A stretch of DNA of 64,000 bases from CAYZWU01 sp964482235 (GTDB lineage Bacteria; Planctomycetota; B15-G4; CAYZWU01). Below, piece after piece: positions 16,961-25,715 of this stretch (its first letter is position 1; each line of letters opens with the position of its first letter). The stretch is taken from positions 1 to 64,000 of the forward strand of contig CAYZWU010000018.1 of NCBI GenBank assembly GCA_964482235.1. The letters are read 5' to 3'. The notes under the pieces were generated by a model. It saw only the letters and a list, made by a program, of their open reading frames with translations, had not been told where the DNA came from and made no database searches. Position numbers and translations under genes: made by a program.

Positions 16961-18859
16961 ATGGCAGCCTCGGTCAGGGTTTTCGTGACGATGCTGGTCT
17001 TTGTTTGCAGCGCATCTTTGACTCATTCGATTCCCGAAGGCGACGCCGCACCATCCGGCAAACCCGGCTTCATGGGCCAGGGTGTCGTGGATACGGAACA
17101 GGGCATCACGATCTACAGGAAGAAGGTTGCGGACGGTTCGCTGGTAGCGACGGCCTATCCCAATGCATCGAGGCGCTTCCCCTTCGCAAGATCATGCACG
17201 CCGGGCTTTTCCCGCTCGGCTCCCGCGGCTTTGGCCGAGGCGGAGTTCTTTGCCGCCCCCCGAGGGAGGATGACGTCGCACAGGCAGGAGAGGCTCCTCT
17301 GGGACCGCCCGGACAGCTGGGCGATCTGCGAGGATTTCGACCTGTCGGGGAATGGCGACTTCGCGCTTCTCTCGTGGAGCTTGAACTACTGCAGGTGGGA
17401 GTTCTTCGAGACGAGAACGGGAAACCTGCTCTGGACCATGGATCCCGTCGACCACGGTCTCTATCCGGGCTGGGAAGACCTGGAGGCCGACGTCTCGGAC
17501 GACGGTTCCGTCATTGCCGCCCTGGTCTGGGGGCAGGACACGGCACCGCCCGGCGAGTTCAAGACGATCCTGTACAAGCTCGATCCTGCCACGGGCAAAC
17601 CGGAGTGGAGCTATCTCTTCCCCAATCCCCTCTCCATGCCGGTGAATGTTCGCGTCTCCGCCGACGGCAAGAAGATCGTCTGCCTGCTCCAGGGTGATGC
17701 CCCGTCGCGGCCGTCGCAGCTCTATGTCTTCGACAGCGCGTCGAGCATCCCGCTGGTGCAGAAGGATCTGCCTTTCGATTTCTTCAATCCACCCGTGGGG
17801 ATGGACATCAGCGATGACGCCGACAGGATCGCCATTTCCATGTACAGGAATGTCCACGTCTGCAACGGCTCGGGAACGCAGCTCGCCTTTTTCGATAATT
17901 CGAAGACATGGCAGTTCGCTCCGGCGATATCGGCGGACGGGAGCCTCGTGGTCTACGGAAACTTCTACGGCGATCTTGTCCTCTGCAAGTGGTCGGGAAC
18001 CACCTATCTCGAAGAGTGGCACTACACGGTCGCGCCAACCTACTACTATCCATGGATCGTGGGGTTGGACATCGCCGGCGGCAGGATCCTGGTCGGCACC
18101 AACGAGGCGGACAACCTGGGCGGCAACGGAGGGCGGGTTCGTCTCTTCGACGCGGCGGCGCCCGTACCCCTCTGGGTGAGCGACGACTTCGGCGACATGG
18201 TCGAGGAGGTCTCCCTCGATGCCGTGGGCGAGACGGGCGTGGCCGCGTCCTGGGGACCTTACCCGGGCACGGGAAGCGGCTGGCGCTCGGCGCTGTTTCG
18301 CGCCGACTCGCCCGTTCCGCTCTATGCGATGGACAGCGCAAGCTACGCCGGATCCCACTTCGCCTGCGAGATCTCGAAGGATGGCAAGTACGCCGTCACG
18401 GGCGGAAAAGCGGTCCACGCCCTGGACATGGGGCACGGAGGCCTGACCTACTGCCTGGCAGGGTGGCACGATCTCGAGTCCGATGTGACAGAGCTCTCCG
18501 TGAGCACCGGAGGCGCAGCCGAGCTGGCCCTGCACGCCGGGACAGGCAACGCGAACCGTCCCTATGTCGTCTTCTGCGGAAACAGCGGGATTCAGCCGGG
18601 GACGCCTCTGCCGGGCGGCATGGCCGTCCTGCCGCTGAATGCCGATTTTGTCACCTTCCGGGCTCTCGGCCTTCTCAACACGTCTTACCTTGTCGACTTC
18701 GCCGGGATGCTGGATGCCATGGGTGCAGGCAGCGCGCGGTTCGACACCCTGGGCTCCCTGCCCGTCTGGTCGGTGGGGCGCACTCTGGTCTTTGCCTACG
18801 GCTTGGCTTATCCCTGGGATTTCGTCTCGAATCCCGTGCTCGTCGATATCGTCCCTTGA
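16961..18859 (+). CDS. Exported beta-propeller (PQQ/WD-like) protein
   Basis: 632 aa. A signal peptide is likely (ASVRVFVTMLVFVCSASLT). The body has repeated strand patterns with SDDGSVIAALVW, SADGKKIVCLL, SDDADRIAIS, SADGSLVVYG and SKDGKYAVTGG, which fits a propeller of six or more blades. The C-terminal ~125 residues, starting at LSVSTGGAAELAL and ending WDFVSNPVLVDIVP, form a module shared with the propeller gene at 53.4-54.9 kb. GGAGG 8 nt upstream supports the ATG at 16961 over upstream in-frame starts. Function unknown; it could be a surface adhesin or a scaffold. Confidence 0.85.
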   Translation: MAASVRVFVTMLVFVCSASLTHSIPEGDAAPSGKPGFMGQGVVDTEQGITIYRKKVADGSLVATAYPNASRRFPFARSCTPGFSRSAPAALAEAEFFAAPRGRMTSHRQERLLWDRPDSWAICEDFDLSGNGDFALLSWSLNYCRWEFFETRTGNLLWTMDPVDHGLYPGWEDLEADVSDDGSVIAALVWGQDTAPPGEFKTILYKLDPATGKPEWSYLFPNPLSMPVNVRVSADGKKIVCLLQGDAPSRPSQLYVFDSASSIPLVQKDLPFDFFNPPVGMDISDDADRIAISMYRNVHVCNGSGTQLAFFDNSKTWQFAPAISADGSLVVYGNFYGDLVLCKWSGTTYLEEWHYTVAPTYYYPWIVGLDIAGGRILVGTNEADNLGGNGGRVRLFDAAAPVPLWVSDDFGDMVEEVSLDAVGETGVAASWGPYPGTGSGWRSALFRADSPVPLYAMDSASYAGSHFACEISKDGKYAVTGGKAVHALDMGHGGLTYCLAGWHDLESDVTELSVSTGGAAELALHAGTGNANRPYVVFCGNSGIQPGTPLPGGMAVLPLNADFVTFRALGLLNTSYLVDFAGMLDAMGAGSARFDTLGSLPVWSVGRTLVFAYGLAYPWDFVSNPVLVDIVP

Positions 18860-19032
18860 TGAAGAGCAAGCCTCTTCCGCCTCGCGGCATCGCTCTCTTT
18901 TCTGTGTGAAGCCGTCATTCAACGGTCTTCCGGCCGCCATGGCTGCGAACTGCGGCCGTTCCGACGTGGGTGGGGGGCTGGCAGGCATTTTCGTGTCGCG
19001 TAAAAACCGCTTTGATTTGAACCAAGCCTGAA

Positions 19033-19081
19033 AGAAGATGGAGAAAGCGTTCTGCGCAACGAGGCGTTTTCTCCATCTTCT
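19033..19081 (+). terminator. Long hairpin between the propeller and DUF523 genes
   Basis: A 17-bp stem with one G-T wobble (arms 19033-19049 and 19065-19081, beginning AGAAGATGGAGAAA) closes a 15-nt loop and is followed only by CTTATT. It lies 170 bp after the propeller gene and just before the DUF523 ribosome site. It could terminate the upstream transcript or shape the leader of the downstream gene. Confidence 0.45.
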
Positions 19082-19102
19082 CTTATTGGCGGGAGTCGCC
19101 AG

Positions 19103-20059
19103 GTGTCCGATCGATCCGGAATCAGGCTGGGAATCAGCGCCTGTCTGCTCGGCCGGAAGGTTCGGTACGACGGCGGGCATCAGCTCGAACCGTTCCTGAC
19201 AAACACTCTGGGACAATACGTGGAATTCGTTCCGGTCTGCCCCGAGGTGGAGGCCGGCTTCACCACGCCGCGCGAGCCGATCCGACTCACGGGGAATCCG
19301 GAGAATCCGCGGCTGATCGCCGTCGAGACCAAGGTGGATCACACGCAGAGGATGAAGCGATGGGTTCGAAAGCGGGCGGCCGAGCTCGAGAGGGAGGATC
19401 TGTGCGGCTTCATCCTCAAGTCGCGCTCCCCCAGCTGCGGAATGGAGCGGGTCAAGGTCTACAGCTCGGAGGCGAGGTTTGTCAGAAAAGGTGCGGGACT
19501 TTTCGCCAGGGCGTTCATGGACAGGTTCCCTCTTCTTCCGGTGGAAGAAGAGGGCCGCCTCCACGATCCCGCTGTCCGGGAGAACTTCATCGAGCGCCTC
19601 TTTGCTCTCCGACGGTGGAGAGAATTGATCGCTTCGCGGAAGGCACAGCGCCGCCTCGTCAGGTTCCACACAAGGCACAGTCTCCAGATCATGTCGCACA
19701 GTCCCGCCCATTTCAGGGAGATGGAGCGGCTCGTGGCAATCACCCGGGCGATGCGGCCCGCCGCACTCTACGAGAAGTACCAGCGCCTTCTTCTGGAAGC
19801 GTTCGAGCTGAAGGCGACTCGAGGGAAGCATGCCGCCGTGCTCCGGCAGGTCCAGGGCAGCATCAATCCGAAGTTCGGTGCCGATGAGAAGAAGGAGGTC
19901 GGCGATGTCATCGCGGCTTACCGGCGTGGCGACATCCCTCTGATCGTTCCGATCACGCTGCTCGCTTTTCTTGTTCGAAGATGCGATGAGCTTCATCTGC
20001 TGGAGCAGTCCTACCTGCAGCCCCATCCCCTGGAGCTGAAGCTGAGAAACCACGCATGA
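19103..20059 (+). CDS. DUF523-DUF1722 fusion protein (YbgA/TudS-like)
   Basis: 318 aa, cytoplasmic. Residues 1-~150 are DUF523 with three conserved cysteines C14 (SACLLG), C46 (VCPE) and C112 (SPSCG). In the related thiouracil desulfidase TudS, equivalent cysteines hold a [4Fe-4S] cluster that removes sulfur from thiolated bases. Residues ~170-310 are DUF1722 (YbgA-like), with RLVRFHTRHSLQIMSHSP and the basic tail of the family. The two-domain order is common for this family. The start is a GTG 7 nt after GGGAG. Exact substrate unknown. The long hairpin upstream may act in its leader. Confidence 0.9.
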   Translation: MSDRSGIRLGISACLLGRKVRYDGGHQLEPFLTNTLGQYVEFVPVCPEVEAGFTTPREPIRLTGNPENPRLIAVETKVDHTQRMKRWVRKRAAELEREDLCGFILKSRSPSCGMERVKVYSSEARFVRKGAGLFARAFMDRFPLLPVEEEGRLHDPAVRENFIERLFALRRWRELIASRKAQRRLVRFHTRHSLQIMSHSPAHFREMERLVAITRAMRPAALYEKYQRLLLEAFELKATRGKHAAVLRQVQGSINPKFGADEKKEVGDVIAAYRRGDIPLIVPITLLAFLVRRCDELHLLEQSYLQPHPLELKLRNHA

Positions 20060-20100
20060 AAAGCTCAGTGGATCATGCTCGTTGATCAGGGGTGCATCCA

Positions 20101-20140
20101 TAAAAAAAGCCGCCCTGCCCGGGAGAGGGCGGGACGGCTT
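20101..20140 (-). terminator. Rho-independent terminator of the C25 protease gene
   Basis: The stem AGCCG/CGGCT extends through CCTGCCC/GGGCGGG with one mismatch (20108-20140). On the minus strand it is followed by an uninterrupted T7 (20102-20108). It is placed 30 bp after the protease stop. It may also work in the plus direction for the DUF523 gene, whose stop is 42 bp away. Confidence 0.85.
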
Positions 20141-20169
20141 TGCGATTGATCCGGTCTCGCTTTCCGCGA

Positions 20170-22269
20170 CTAGTTCGTCACGCTGAACGAGAAGCTGTCA
20201 TCGTCGTCCGGCGTCGGCGGGTTGTCGCCGATGAAGCCGTTGAGCAGGTAGCTGCCGAGCGGTGCACCGAGGGGGATGCGGCGCGAGAAACTCCACACCT
20301 GGGTGTCGCCGCCGTTGACGGTGGTGGAGATGGGGCCGTTAAGGTAACCGGTGCCCGGGAAGGTCGCGCCGTTGGGCAGGGTCACGTTGGTCCAGAAGTA
20401 GGTCGTCTCGGAGGATCCGCCGCCGTTGATGATCGACAGGTCGTAGGTGGCCGTGTCGCCGCGGCTGTATGACGTGGCGCCCATTACGATCTCCACGGTG
20501 AGGTCGCCGGGGCTTCCGCCGCCTCCGAGGAGAGCCATGGCGGGCTCGCCCAGCAGGTTGTACATCTCGAAGTACATGCGGGTGAAGCTGCCGGTACCCA
20601 TCCAGAGATACAGCTCGTACTGGCCGTAGTCGATGGCAGGCCCGACGCGATCGTTGCCGTACTGGATCCAGCCGCGGTACAGCCTCTTTTCGAGAATGTC
20701 GTCCTCATCCCAGTAGGAGGAGAGGGAGGCGCCGAAGAACGACGTGGCGCCGTGATTGTCCACCACCCACGTCTCTCCGAAGCACTCGGTGTTGGCGAAG
20801 GGCGCCGTGGAGCAGGAGTAGCTCTGCACGAAGGGATAGACGGTGTTCACCAGGGCGCGCACATTGTTCTGGTTGAAGGGCGGTCCGTCGCTCCAGCCCC
20901 CCGAGTAGCCGTGGCCCGAGAAGGTGCCGAGGGTCCGTCCGTCGTTGAAGGCGTTCGTCACCTGGGAGGTAGTGGCGTTGTAGGTGTGGCAGTAGAGCTT
21001 GTCCGAGGTCCACCCGGCCGGATCGAGATAGTTGCTGATCACGTAGTTGTGGGTGCCCTCGGAAACCGTGTAGCGGTCCTCGGACGCCATGAAGACAGCA
21101 TCCTTCACCTCCATGGTCGCCATGTCGATGATCTTGCCGCAGAGGTTGTTGAGCTGCGTTGAGCTTCTCACGGGCAGGCGCCCGCGGGAGATGTCGGGGA
21201 TGTAGTCCGTACCCTGGACGCAGGCGTAGTTGAGGTCCGTGGTGGGGCTACCTGTTCCCGAGCCGCTCCAGGCGGGGATCGTGTTGGTGTCGCCGACGAG
21301 GAGCACGAACTCGGGAGCCGGGTTCCAGGTGTTGTAGGCGGTCTGGATGTAGTTCTTGATCGCCGTGGTGCTGGTGCCCGTGGTGTTGGTGTCCACCAGG
21401 GTGACGTCAAAGCCCTCGGCCGTTCTCAGGTTCACGAGGTCCAGCAGCGAAGCGTTGCTCACGTAGGCGGGCGCGGCGATCATCAGATAGCCGGTGGCCC
21501 GCGATGCGCGGGACTGCTTGCCCAGGACGGAGGTGTCGAAGGCGGCGGAGTTGAGCACGACCTTGCCGGCTGTCTGGTTGAAGGAAGGGGCCGAGTAGCG
21601 AGTCTTCATCTGATGCGTGAGATCGCCGTCGGCGCCGTTCATGACGATGTTGAGAGTGGCGCTCTTGAGGATCCGGACCTTGCCGGCCGCGGGATTGTAG
21701 TTGACCGGGTTGATCTGGAGCGTGACGAGGCGCCGGTCGCGGAGGTAGACTTCATCGGTGATGGAGGCTGCACCGTCGAGAACCCAGCTGTTGCTTCCAT
21801 AGATAGCGGCATCGATGACGAGGTTGCTGTAGGTCCTCGTTGCCTGGCTCTTGGGGAGCGGGGGCTGCGCAGGGAAGATCCTATCCGCGAGTTCGAGCTC
21901 GGCCAGGGAGTACTCGACAAAGACGGCGTTCGAAAGGATCAGCTCATAGGTTCCCCCGTGAGGGATTTCCACGAACTCGCGAACGGCCGGCAGAAGCGGG
22001 CTTCCCACGTCGTGGGTGAAGCCGTAGTCCTCGATCGAGATCTTGCTGAAGGTCCCGGCATTCGTCGAGACCGTCGTGCTGTCGAGAGCGGATAGCTGAA
22101 AGCCGAGTTCGCTGCCCGACAGGTCTGAGCGTACTACCTCGAGGGCAGGTCCGGCTGCTCCGGAATCGTCGAGAGCAATCTGGCTCTGGCCCATACCTGA
22201 AACGGTCATGAATAGTGCACAGAGAATGAAGGTCGCAGGAAGATAGAATTTCCGGCTTCTGGGGATCAT
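20170..22269 (-). CDS. Exported gingipain-like cysteine protease (peptidase family C25)
   Basis: 699 aa. Signal peptide (to ~28), then a propeptide-like beta region to ~250. The C25 domain spans ~255-580, with catalytic His453 in TFSGHGYSGG and nucleophile Cys486 in QSYSCSTAPF. The spacing and the Asp-rich GDT...IPDISRGRLPV strand match gingipains. The C-terminal ~110 residues (SPGDLTVEIVMGA onward) are an Ig-like fold. No typical type IX sorting domain is visible, so the export route is uncertain. The start has GAGGAG 6 nt upstream. Likely an extracellular or surface endopeptidase. Confidence 0.9.
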   Translation of the reverse strand: MIPRSRKFYLPATFILCALFMTVSGMGQSQIALDDSGAAGPALEVVRSDLSGSELGFQLSALDSTTVSTNAGTFSKISIEDYGFTHDVGSPLLPAVREFVEIPHGGTYELILSNAVFVEYSLAELELADRIFPAQPPLPKSQATRTYSNLVIDAAIYGSNSWVLDGAASITDEVYLRDRRLVTLQINPVNYNPAAGKVRILKSATLNIVMNGADGDLTHQMKTRYSAPSFNQTAGKVVLNSAAFDTSVLGKQSRASRATGYLMIAAPAYVSNASLLDLVNLRTAEGFDVTLVDTNTTGTSTTAIKNYIQTAYNTWNPAPEFVLLVGDTNTIPAWSGSGTGSPTTDLNYACVQGTDYIPDISRGRLPVRSSTQLNNLCGKIIDMATMEVKDAVFMASEDRYTVSEGTHNYVISNYLDPAGWTSDKLYCHTYNATTSQVTNAFNDGRTLGTFSGHGYSGGWSDGPPFNQNNVRALVNTVYPFVQSYSCSTAPFANTECFGETWVVDNHGATSFFGASLSSYWDEDDILEKRLYRGWIQYGNDRVGPAIDYGQYELYLWMGTGSFTRMYFEMYNLLGEPAMALLGGGGSPGDLTVEIVMGATSYSRGDTATYDLSIINGGGSSETTYFWTNVTLPNGATFPGTGYLNGPISTTVNGGDTQVWSFSRRIPLGAPLGSYLLNGFIGDNPPTPDDDDSFSFSVTN

Positions 22270-22623
22270 GAGCAGCTCCTCTCCTCAAAAAAAACGGTGA
22301 AAAACCTGCAGGATAAAGATACAGAATATTAGGCTTAAATGGCTGCTTAAAGGGCCCATTCTATCCGAAATTCTACGTAAAGCCAGGTCGTTTTTCTTTT
22401 AATTGGATTCGGTTTATATGTCGTGGCGAGGTTGGTTTTCAGGGCGGCAACAACCTATCCGAGGCTGTGGATTCCTGGTCTCCCCCCGGTGCCAGGGGGG
22501 GGCAGAGGTGACTTAAATCAAGAACATTTTAGTTAATGATTTTACAAAATGTATGTTAGATAAGAGGGCAAGCTTTGGGCAGCGAAGTCGAGGCTTAACA
22601 ACTCTCTTGATCGGCAAGACGTC
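22270..22623. other. Divergent intergenic region (354 bp)
   Basis: It lies between the C25 protease (minus) and the AAA ATPase (plus) genes and is much more AT-rich than the genes around it. It contains a C6/G6 hairpin (22482-22500) and, nearer the ATPase, a separate inverted repeat annotated below. No additional gene is supported. Confidence 0.5.
22524..22552. promoter_or_regulatory. Inverted repeat upstream of the AAA ATPase gene, candidate operator
   Basis: ACATTTT (22524-22530) and AAAATGT (22546-22552) form a perfect 7-bp inverted repeat with a 15-nt AT-rich spacer, 72 bp before the ATG. It could be a repressor site or part of the promoter. No trans-acting partner is identifiable. Confidence 0.3.
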
Positions 22624-23826
22624 ATGGCCGTATCAAACGATCTGGTCGAGCGAAGCGCAGCGGCCGGCGCCGAGGCAGTGCGTTTCGAGATGCGGCGCTC
22701 CCCCTACGAGCGGCTGGCATCGGCAGAAGAAGACCGAATCATCGGTCTGATCGGCCCTCGCGGTGGGGGAAAGAGCGTCCTGCTCAAGCAGCTTCTTGCG
22801 GCTCGCGAGGACGCCTTCTACATCGCATTGGACTCGCTGGGAGACAGGGATCTCTTCGATACGGCGCAGCAGCTACAGCTGCAGAGGGGGATCAAGCTGC
22901 TGCTGCTCGACGAGGCCATCTACCTGAGGGACTTCGACGCCGCGCTGAAGCAGATCGATGATTCCCTCGACATGCAGGTTGTTTTCACCAGCTCCGCCGC
23001 GCTGACCGTGCAGCATTCCCCTTTCGACTTCATGCGTCGCTCCCGAATGCTCTCCCTTCCTCTCCTGTCATTCCGTGAATTCGTGGCTTCCCGGACAGGG
23101 ATGTGGCCCCCGCTGCTCACCATGGATCGGATCCTGGCCGGGGAATGGGGGGCTGACAGCTCGAACCACTCGGTCCTCTTCGACGAATACCTGCAAGGCG
23201 GCATCGCGCCTCGCTTTCTCGAGGAGCCTGACTCTCTCCCCTGGCTTCGGAAGAGCCTGAACACCGTGCTCTGCAACGACCTCCCCAGGCTGGCAAGGCT
23301 TCCGCTCGACGAGGTGGACGTCATTCGAAGAATGGTCGATTTCATCGGCCGCTCCGAGGCGGACGACATCAGCTCCTCGCGCCTGTCGCGAAGCCTCGGA
23401 ATCACGAAGTACAAGGCCGGGATCTACCTCGGGCTCCTGAAGAAGGCTTTCGTCGTGCATCTGATCCATCCCAGGGGGAGCGGAGTCCTGAAGGAACCGA
23501 AGATCCTCATGACGGCGCCGTATCGCCTTCTCTACCGTCCCGTCTCCGAGGCCGCGGAGGCGCTGCACCAGGATTTCTTTGCCACGATGATGGCAGCTGC
23601 TGGTATACCCTACTTCTACTTGAAGTCGACCCGGGGCGCCAAGACCCCCAATTTCCTGGTCTCTCTTCGATCGGGCGAGGTCGTCGTCGAGATCAAAGGC
23701 AAAGGAAGAGGCATTCGACGGTTCAAGGGGATCAAGGCGGAAAAGAGAGCCGTCTTCTCCCGGAGCGGCGGCAAGGAAGCAAAGGGGCTGCAGCGTCCGC
23801 TTTTCCTGCTGGGCATGCTGACCTGA
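22624..23826 (+). CDS. AAA ATPase with C-terminal DUF4143 domain
   Basis: 400 aa. Walker A GPRGGGKS (residues 44-51) and Walker B IKLLLLDE (90-97) are intact. The C-terminal ~190 residues have the winged-helix and nuclease-fold pattern of DUF4143, including VVVEIKGKGRG. These AAA_14/DUF4143 proteins are widespread, and roles in nucleic-acid transactions or toxin-antitoxin-like systems have been proposed, but none is established. The start codon has no good Shine-Dalgarno site. The gene ends 57 bp before uup on the same strand. Confidence 0.85.
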   Translation: MAVSNDLVERSAAAGAEAVRFEMRRSPYERLASAEEDRIIGLIGPRGGGKSVLLKQLLAAREDAFYIALDSLGDRDLFDTAQQLQLQRGIKLLLLDEAIYLRDFDAALKQIDDSLDMQVVFTSSAALTVQHSPFDFMRRSRMLSLPLLSFREFVASRTGMWPPLLTMDRILAGEWGADSSNHSVLFDEYLQGGIAPRFLEEPDSLPWLRKSLNTVLCNDLPRLARLPLDEVDVIRRMVDFIGRSEADDISSSRLSRSLGITKYKAGIYLGLLKKAFVVHLIHPRGSGVLKEPKILMTAPYRLLYRPVSEAAEALHQDFFATMMAAAGIPYFYLKSTRGAKTPNFLVSLRSGEVVVEIKGKGRGIRRFKGIKAEKRAVFSRSGGKEAKGLQRPLFLLGMLT

Positions 23827-23883
23827 CGGACCGCCCCGGAAGTTATTCGGGCCGAAAGAGGATACTGAACCAAGAAGGACGAG

Positions 23884-25692
23884 ATGACCCTGATCAGCTT
23901 GCGCAATGTCACCTTTTCCTTCGGCGGTCCTCCGCTGATCGAGAATGCCGATCTCCAGATCGACCGCCACGAGCGGATCTGCCTCCTCGGCCGGAACGGG
24001 GCGGGCAAGTCCACGCTGCTCAAGCTGACCTGCGGCGACCTCGAAGCTGACGAAGGCGAGATCACCAGGCACCACTCCGTGATCACGGCGCGCCTGACCC
24101 AGAAGGTTCCGCGAAATCTCGCAGGCACGATCCGCGATGTGATCGCATCGAGCGAAAATCCCGGGGTGTCCGCCTCGGGGCGCGGCAAGGAGCCGCGCGA
24201 CGTGGAGCGCGTCATGTCGCAGATGTCCCTTTCCCCTGAAAGGGAGTTCAGCACCCTCTCCGCCGGGCTCAAGCGCCGCGTTCTCCTGGCCCGCGCTCTG
24301 GCCGGCAACCCCGACGTGCTTCTTCTCGACGAGCCGACGAACCATCTCGACGTGGATGCGATCCGCTGGCTCGAGAACTTCCTCGGCCGGTACGACGGAA
24401 CCCTCCTCTTCGTCACGCACGACCGGGTCTTCCTCCAGAAGCTGGCCACGCGCATCCTCGACCTCGACCGCGGCAGACTGACGAGCTGGAAGTGCGACTT
24501 CGCGACCTTTCAGAGGCGAAAGCAGGCGCTGCTCGACGCCGAGGCCAGGGAGAACGCCCTGTTCGACAAGAAGCTGAGCCTCGAGGAGGACTGGGTCAGG
24601 CAGGGGATCCTGGCGCGGCGCACGCGGAACGAGGGCCGCGTCCGGGCTCTGCGCAAGATGCGCGACGAGCGGCGCGCCAGGCGGCGGATCTCCGGCCCGG
24701 TGCGCCTCGAGGCCCAGGAGGCGGCAAGCTCAGGCAGGCTGGTCATCAAGACGGACGATGTGACCTTCGGCTACGAGGAAGGCGCCGCGATCATCGACCG
24801 GTTCTCCACGGAGATCATGCGCGGAGACAGGGTCGGTCTCATCGGCCCGAATGGTTCCGGGAAATCCACTCTCCTGGGTATTCTCCTCGGCACCCTGGCC
24901 CCGCGGAGCGGTTCGGTGCGCCACGGCACGAGGCTCGAGACGGCCTACTTCGACCAGATGCGCGAGCAGCTCGATGAGAACAAGTCGGTTCAGGAGAACG
25001 TGAGCGACGGGGGTCACCTGATCAGGATCAACGGCAAATCGCGCCACGTCATCGGCTACCTGCAGGACTTCCTCTTCTCGCCCGACCAGGTCCGCGGCCC
25101 GGTGCGCGACCTTTCCGGAGGCGAGCGCAACCGCCTCCTCCTGGCGCGGCTCTTCACCCGTCCATCGAACGTGCTCGTGCTCGACGAGCCGACCAACGAC
25201 CTCGACGTGGAGACGCTGGAGCTGCTCGAGGAGCTCCTTCTCAACTACAGGGGGACGGTGCTCCTCGTCAGCCACGACCGCACCCTCCTCGACAACGTGG
25301 TGACGAGCACCCTCGTGCTCGAGGGGAACGGCCGGGTGGGCGAGTTCGTGGGCGGGTACAACGACTGGCAGCGGCAGAGGGGCGAGGAGGAGGGTGCATC
25401 GTCGGGGCAGGATGCTTCCGTCAAGAAACGGAAGGCGCCTCAGGCCAGGGAGAAGAGGGACCGCCCGCGCAAGCTCACCTTCAAGGAGCGGTTCGAGCTC
25501 GAGGCGCTGCCGGTCCGCATCGACGAGCTCGAGGCCGAGCAGGCGAAGCTGCACGAGCTCATGGCCGATCCCGGCTTCTTTCGAGCCGGCGCGGACGAGA
25601 TTGCGCGACAGACAGCGAGGCTGAAGGAGATCGACGACGAGCTGGCCAGGGCGCTCGAACGGTGGGAGGAGCTCGAGGGGATCGGCGAGTGA
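23884..25692 (+). CDS. uup: ABC-F family ATPase Uup
   Basis: 602 aa with two ABC domains and no membrane part. The first has Walker A GRNGAGKST (36-44) and a modified signature LSAGLKRR; the second has GPNGSGKST and the canonical LSGGERNR. A linker of ~70 charged residues joins them. The C-terminal coiled coil (from RPRKLTFKERFELEALP to the end) is diagnostic of Uup rather than EttA. ABC-F proteins act on ribosomes or on branched DNA intermediates. A 14-bp palindrome (25689-25702) overlaps the stop codon. Confidence 0.93.
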   Translation: MTLISLRNVTFSFGGPPLIENADLQIDRHERICLLGRNGAGKSTLLKLTCGDLEADEGEITRHHSVITARLTQKVPRNLAGTIRDVIASSENPGVSASGRGKEPRDVERVMSQMSLSPEREFSTLSAGLKRRVLLARALAGNPDVLLLDEPTNHLDVDAIRWLENFLGRYDGTLLFVTHDRVFLQKLATRILDLDRGRLTSWKCDFATFQRRKQALLDAEARENALFDKKLSLEEDWVRQGILARRTRNEGRVRALRKMRDERRARRRISGPVRLEAQEAASSGRLVIKTDDVTFGYEEGAAIIDRFSTEIMRGDRVGLIGPNGSGKSTLLGILLGTLAPRSGSVRHGTRLETAYFDQMREQLDENKSVQENVSDGGHLIRINGKSRHVIGYLQDFLFSPDQVRGPVRDLSGGERNRLLLARLFTRPSNVLVLDEPTNDLDVETLELLEELLLNYRGTVLLVSHDRTLLDNVVTSTLVLEGNGRVGEFVGGYNDWQRQRGEEEGASSGQDASVKKRKAPQAREKRDRPRKLTFKERFELEALPVRIDELEAEQAKLHELMADPGFFRAGADEIARQTARLKEIDDELARALERWEELEGIGE

Positions 25693-25715
25693 CCGCGGTC
25701 ACGTTCGGCAATCCG

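Noticed and set aside
17192..20101. 969-codon minus-strand frame across the propeller and DUF523 genes
   Set aside because: Spans two well-supported plus-strand genes and their terminator-like hairpin, with shadow-type composition and no signal or domain.
25689..25702. 14-bp perfect palindrome at the uup stop codon
   Set aside because: It has no loop or T-run to act as a terminator, and a single occurrence in GC-rich DNA overlapping coding sequence is weak evidence.
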